Source: Desulfobulbaceae bacterium
GTDB lineage: Bacteria; Desulfobacterota; Desulfobulbia; Desulfobulbales; SURF-16
Assembly (NCBI GenBank): GCA_002868945.1
Contig: PKTX01000010.1
Coordinates: forward strand, 2,159 to 55,970
Length of the DNA: 53,812 bases
Direction of reading: 5' to 3'
Shown piece by piece: positions 52,640 through 53,812 of the stretch. Position numbers and translations under genes: made by a program. Within the stretch, counting starts at the first letter, position 1. Each line of letters opens with the position of its first letter. The notes under the pieces are model-generated. The model saw only the letters and a list, made by a program, of their open reading frames with translations. It had not been told where the DNA came from and did no database searches.

Positions 52640-53575
52640 CTACAATTTCTCCAAGCAGGTCGCCAGTGAAGCCGGATCTTCCACCTGCAGACAGGTGCAG
52701 TCGTGGCCGGCCGGCAGCAGCTTCTTCATCAGACCGGTAAGCACCTTTTTGGGACCCACCTCAATAAAGATGGTGGCGCCCTGATCATACATATTCATGA
52801 TGCTCTCATACCACCTGACCATGGCGGCGATCTGTCGGCTCATGATGGTGCGGATGGCCTCGGGGTCGCTTTCCGGGGCGGCCGTGACGTTAAACAGCAT
52901 GGTGCTCTGCGGCGGTTTAAAGGTAACAGCGGCCATGGCCTTTTCAAAATCAGGGATAGCGCCGGCAATGAGCTTGGAGTGCCAGGCGCCGGAAACCGGC
53001 AGGGGCACAGCCTTGCCACCCTTGTCGGCAGCCAGGGCACCGGCGGCAGCCACCGCCTCCTTTGCGCCGGAAATAACAATCTGCTGCGCCGAATTATAGT
53101 TGGCCGCCGTGACCTCACCCCTGTCCTTGCAGGCCGTGACAATCTCCTCCACATCCTTGATACCCAGCTTCAGAATGGCACTCATGGCGCCCGGATTGGC
53201 CGTGGCCTCGCGCTCCATGAGCCGGCCCCTTTCAGTGACCAGCTTCAGGGTATCTTCGACAGAGAGCACGCCCGCGGCATGCAGCGCCGAATACTCGCCC
53301 AGGGAATGGCCGGCAAAAAAATCTCCTTTGACTCCAGCTTTGGCCATGGCCTGCCAGCAGATGAGGTTGAGCACGGTGATGGCCGGCTGCAGATGCAGGG
53401 TGCGGGTCAAATCCTCCATGGGCCCCTCCAGGCAGAGTTTGCCTAAGGGAAAGCCGGAGATCTCCTCGGCCGTAGCCATGAGCGCCTGGGCATCGCTGTC
53501 GCTCTCCAGGAATTCCTTACCCATCCCCACAAACTGGGAGCCCTGACCGGGAAAGAGAATAGCTATCTTCGACAT
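52640..53575 (-). CDS. fabD: Malonyl CoA-acyl carrier protein transacylase
   Basis: 311 residues. LFPGQGSQFVGMGK starts the fold, the nucleophile Ser lies in FAGHSLGEYSALHAAG, and the catalytic His in PVSGAWHSKLIAGA. It loads malonyl onto ACP for fatty-acid synthesis. GGAGCAAAAAA precedes the ATG at 53575. Confidence 0.97.
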   Translation of the reverse strand: MSKIAILFPGQGSQFVGMGKEFLESDSDAQALMATAEEISGFPLGKLCLEGPMEDLTRTLHLQPAITVLNLICWQAMAKAGVKGDFFAGHSLGEYSALHAAGVLSVEDTLKLVTERGRLMEREATANPGAMSAILKLGIKDVEEIVTACKDRGEVTAANYNSAQQIVISGAKEAVAAAGALAADKGGKAVPLPVSGAWHSKLIAGAIPDFEKAMAAVTFKPPQSTMLFNVTAAPESDPEAIRTIMSRQIAAMVRWYESIMNMYDQGATIFIEVGPKKVLTGLMKKLLPAGHDCTCLQVEDPASLATCLEKL

Positions 53576-53709
53576 TTTTTTGCTCCTTTCATATCAAAGC
53601 GCCACCCAAGAGGCGGCGCTGATTGTTCAGCTCCGCCACGGATCCCTCGGCAGACTCGGAATTAAAAAAATAGTTTCCGTGCCTTCCGTGGATTCCGTGG
53701 CCCTAAATT
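53576..53709. other. fabD leader and repeat-like region
   Basis: It holds the fabD ribosome binding site, an inverted repeat AGCGCC/GGCGCT (53598-53603 with 53615-53620) and a repetitive CCGTGCCTTCCGTGGATTCC stretch. No gene is seen. Confidence 0.45.
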
Positions 53710-53812
53710 GTGTCTGTCCAGAAATGGCCCTCTCGGAGTCTCGCAAACTCGCTTACCGGCCCGATCTCGGCGTCATGCTCAAAAAATAATGCTCGGAGGT
53801 AAGCGAAACGAA
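53710..53812. repeat. Family A inverted-repeat element, left part (truncated by window end)
   Basis: Starts with GTGTCTGTCCAGAAAT and matches 3676-3765 almost base for base through GGCGTCATGCTCAAAAAATA. The following GGAGGTAAGCGAAACGAA differs from the 3674-3840 copy. Together with 1-97 this shows that both window ends lie in the same repeat family. Confidence 0.8.

Overview
The window reads as bacterial chromosome from a Gram-negative anaerobe, most likely a sulfate-reducing or sulfur-disproportionating Desulfobacterota member close to Desulfobulbales. This rests on gene content and order, not on a database search: a carboxynorspermidine-type polyamine route, an IMP cyclohydrolase lacking the AICAR transformylase half, FolE2, ADP-forming acetyl-CoA synthetase beside a CoA-transferase/GNAT fusion, RNase G beside a TIGR03960-type radical SAM protein, and the conserved blocks rplU-rpmA-obg-proB-proA-nadD and fabD/ffh-rpsP-khpA-rimM-trmD-rplS-rnhB-yraN-pdxA. 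G+C looks moderately high (mid-to-upper fifties percent by eye). I saw no rRNA, tRNA, CRISPR array, prophage or transposase gene.

Layout. 1-3.4 kb: an RND exporter and its outer-membrane lipoprotein-sorting partner. 3.7-6.7 kb: an accessory patch with bacteriohemerythrin, an FmdB-type zinc ribbon, two overlapping SET-domain genes, small unknowns and short repeats. 6.5-12.3 kb: a minus-strand polyamine operon (carboxynorspermidine dehydrogenase, decarboxylase, SpeA, SpeB) followed by an acidic exported protein and a LysW-like zinc ribbon. 12.6-14.0 kb: a sigma-54 activator with three 14-bp dyads upstream. 14.1-20.6 kb: acetyl-CoA/acetate enzymes and a U32 family protein. 21.0-24.9 kb: an orphan histidine kinase, pyrR, purN, purH cyclohydrolase and an S4 protein. 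25.0-26.2 kb: folE2 and mgtC. 26.9-32.1 kb: the nadD-proA-proB-obg-rpmA-rplU cluster. 32.5-38.3 kb: a plus-strand cassette of a Slam-like TPR/beta-barrel protein (frameshifted), a FecR-domain protein ending in a TbpB-like barrel, and a CHASE2 nucleotide cyclase. 38.3-53.6 kb: RNase G, radical SAM, lipoprotein and ribosome/SRP/fatty-acid housekeeping genes, all on the minus strand.

Two families of short non-autonomous inverted-repeat elements (called A and B here) are scattered in the gaps. Family B ends are flanked by TA, and at three genes they supply the TAA stop codon. Both window ends lie inside family A elements, so the window may be an assembly contig broken at this repeat.

The most promising system is the 32.5-38.3 kb cassette. 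The Slam-like protein would be an outer-membrane secretion channel (type XI), the FecR/TbpB-barrel protein its candidate cargo, and the CHASE2 cyclase a linked periplasmic-sensing signalling enzyme. The Slam-like gene is broken by a one-base shift in a run of six G, which is either an assembly error or a phase-variable switch.
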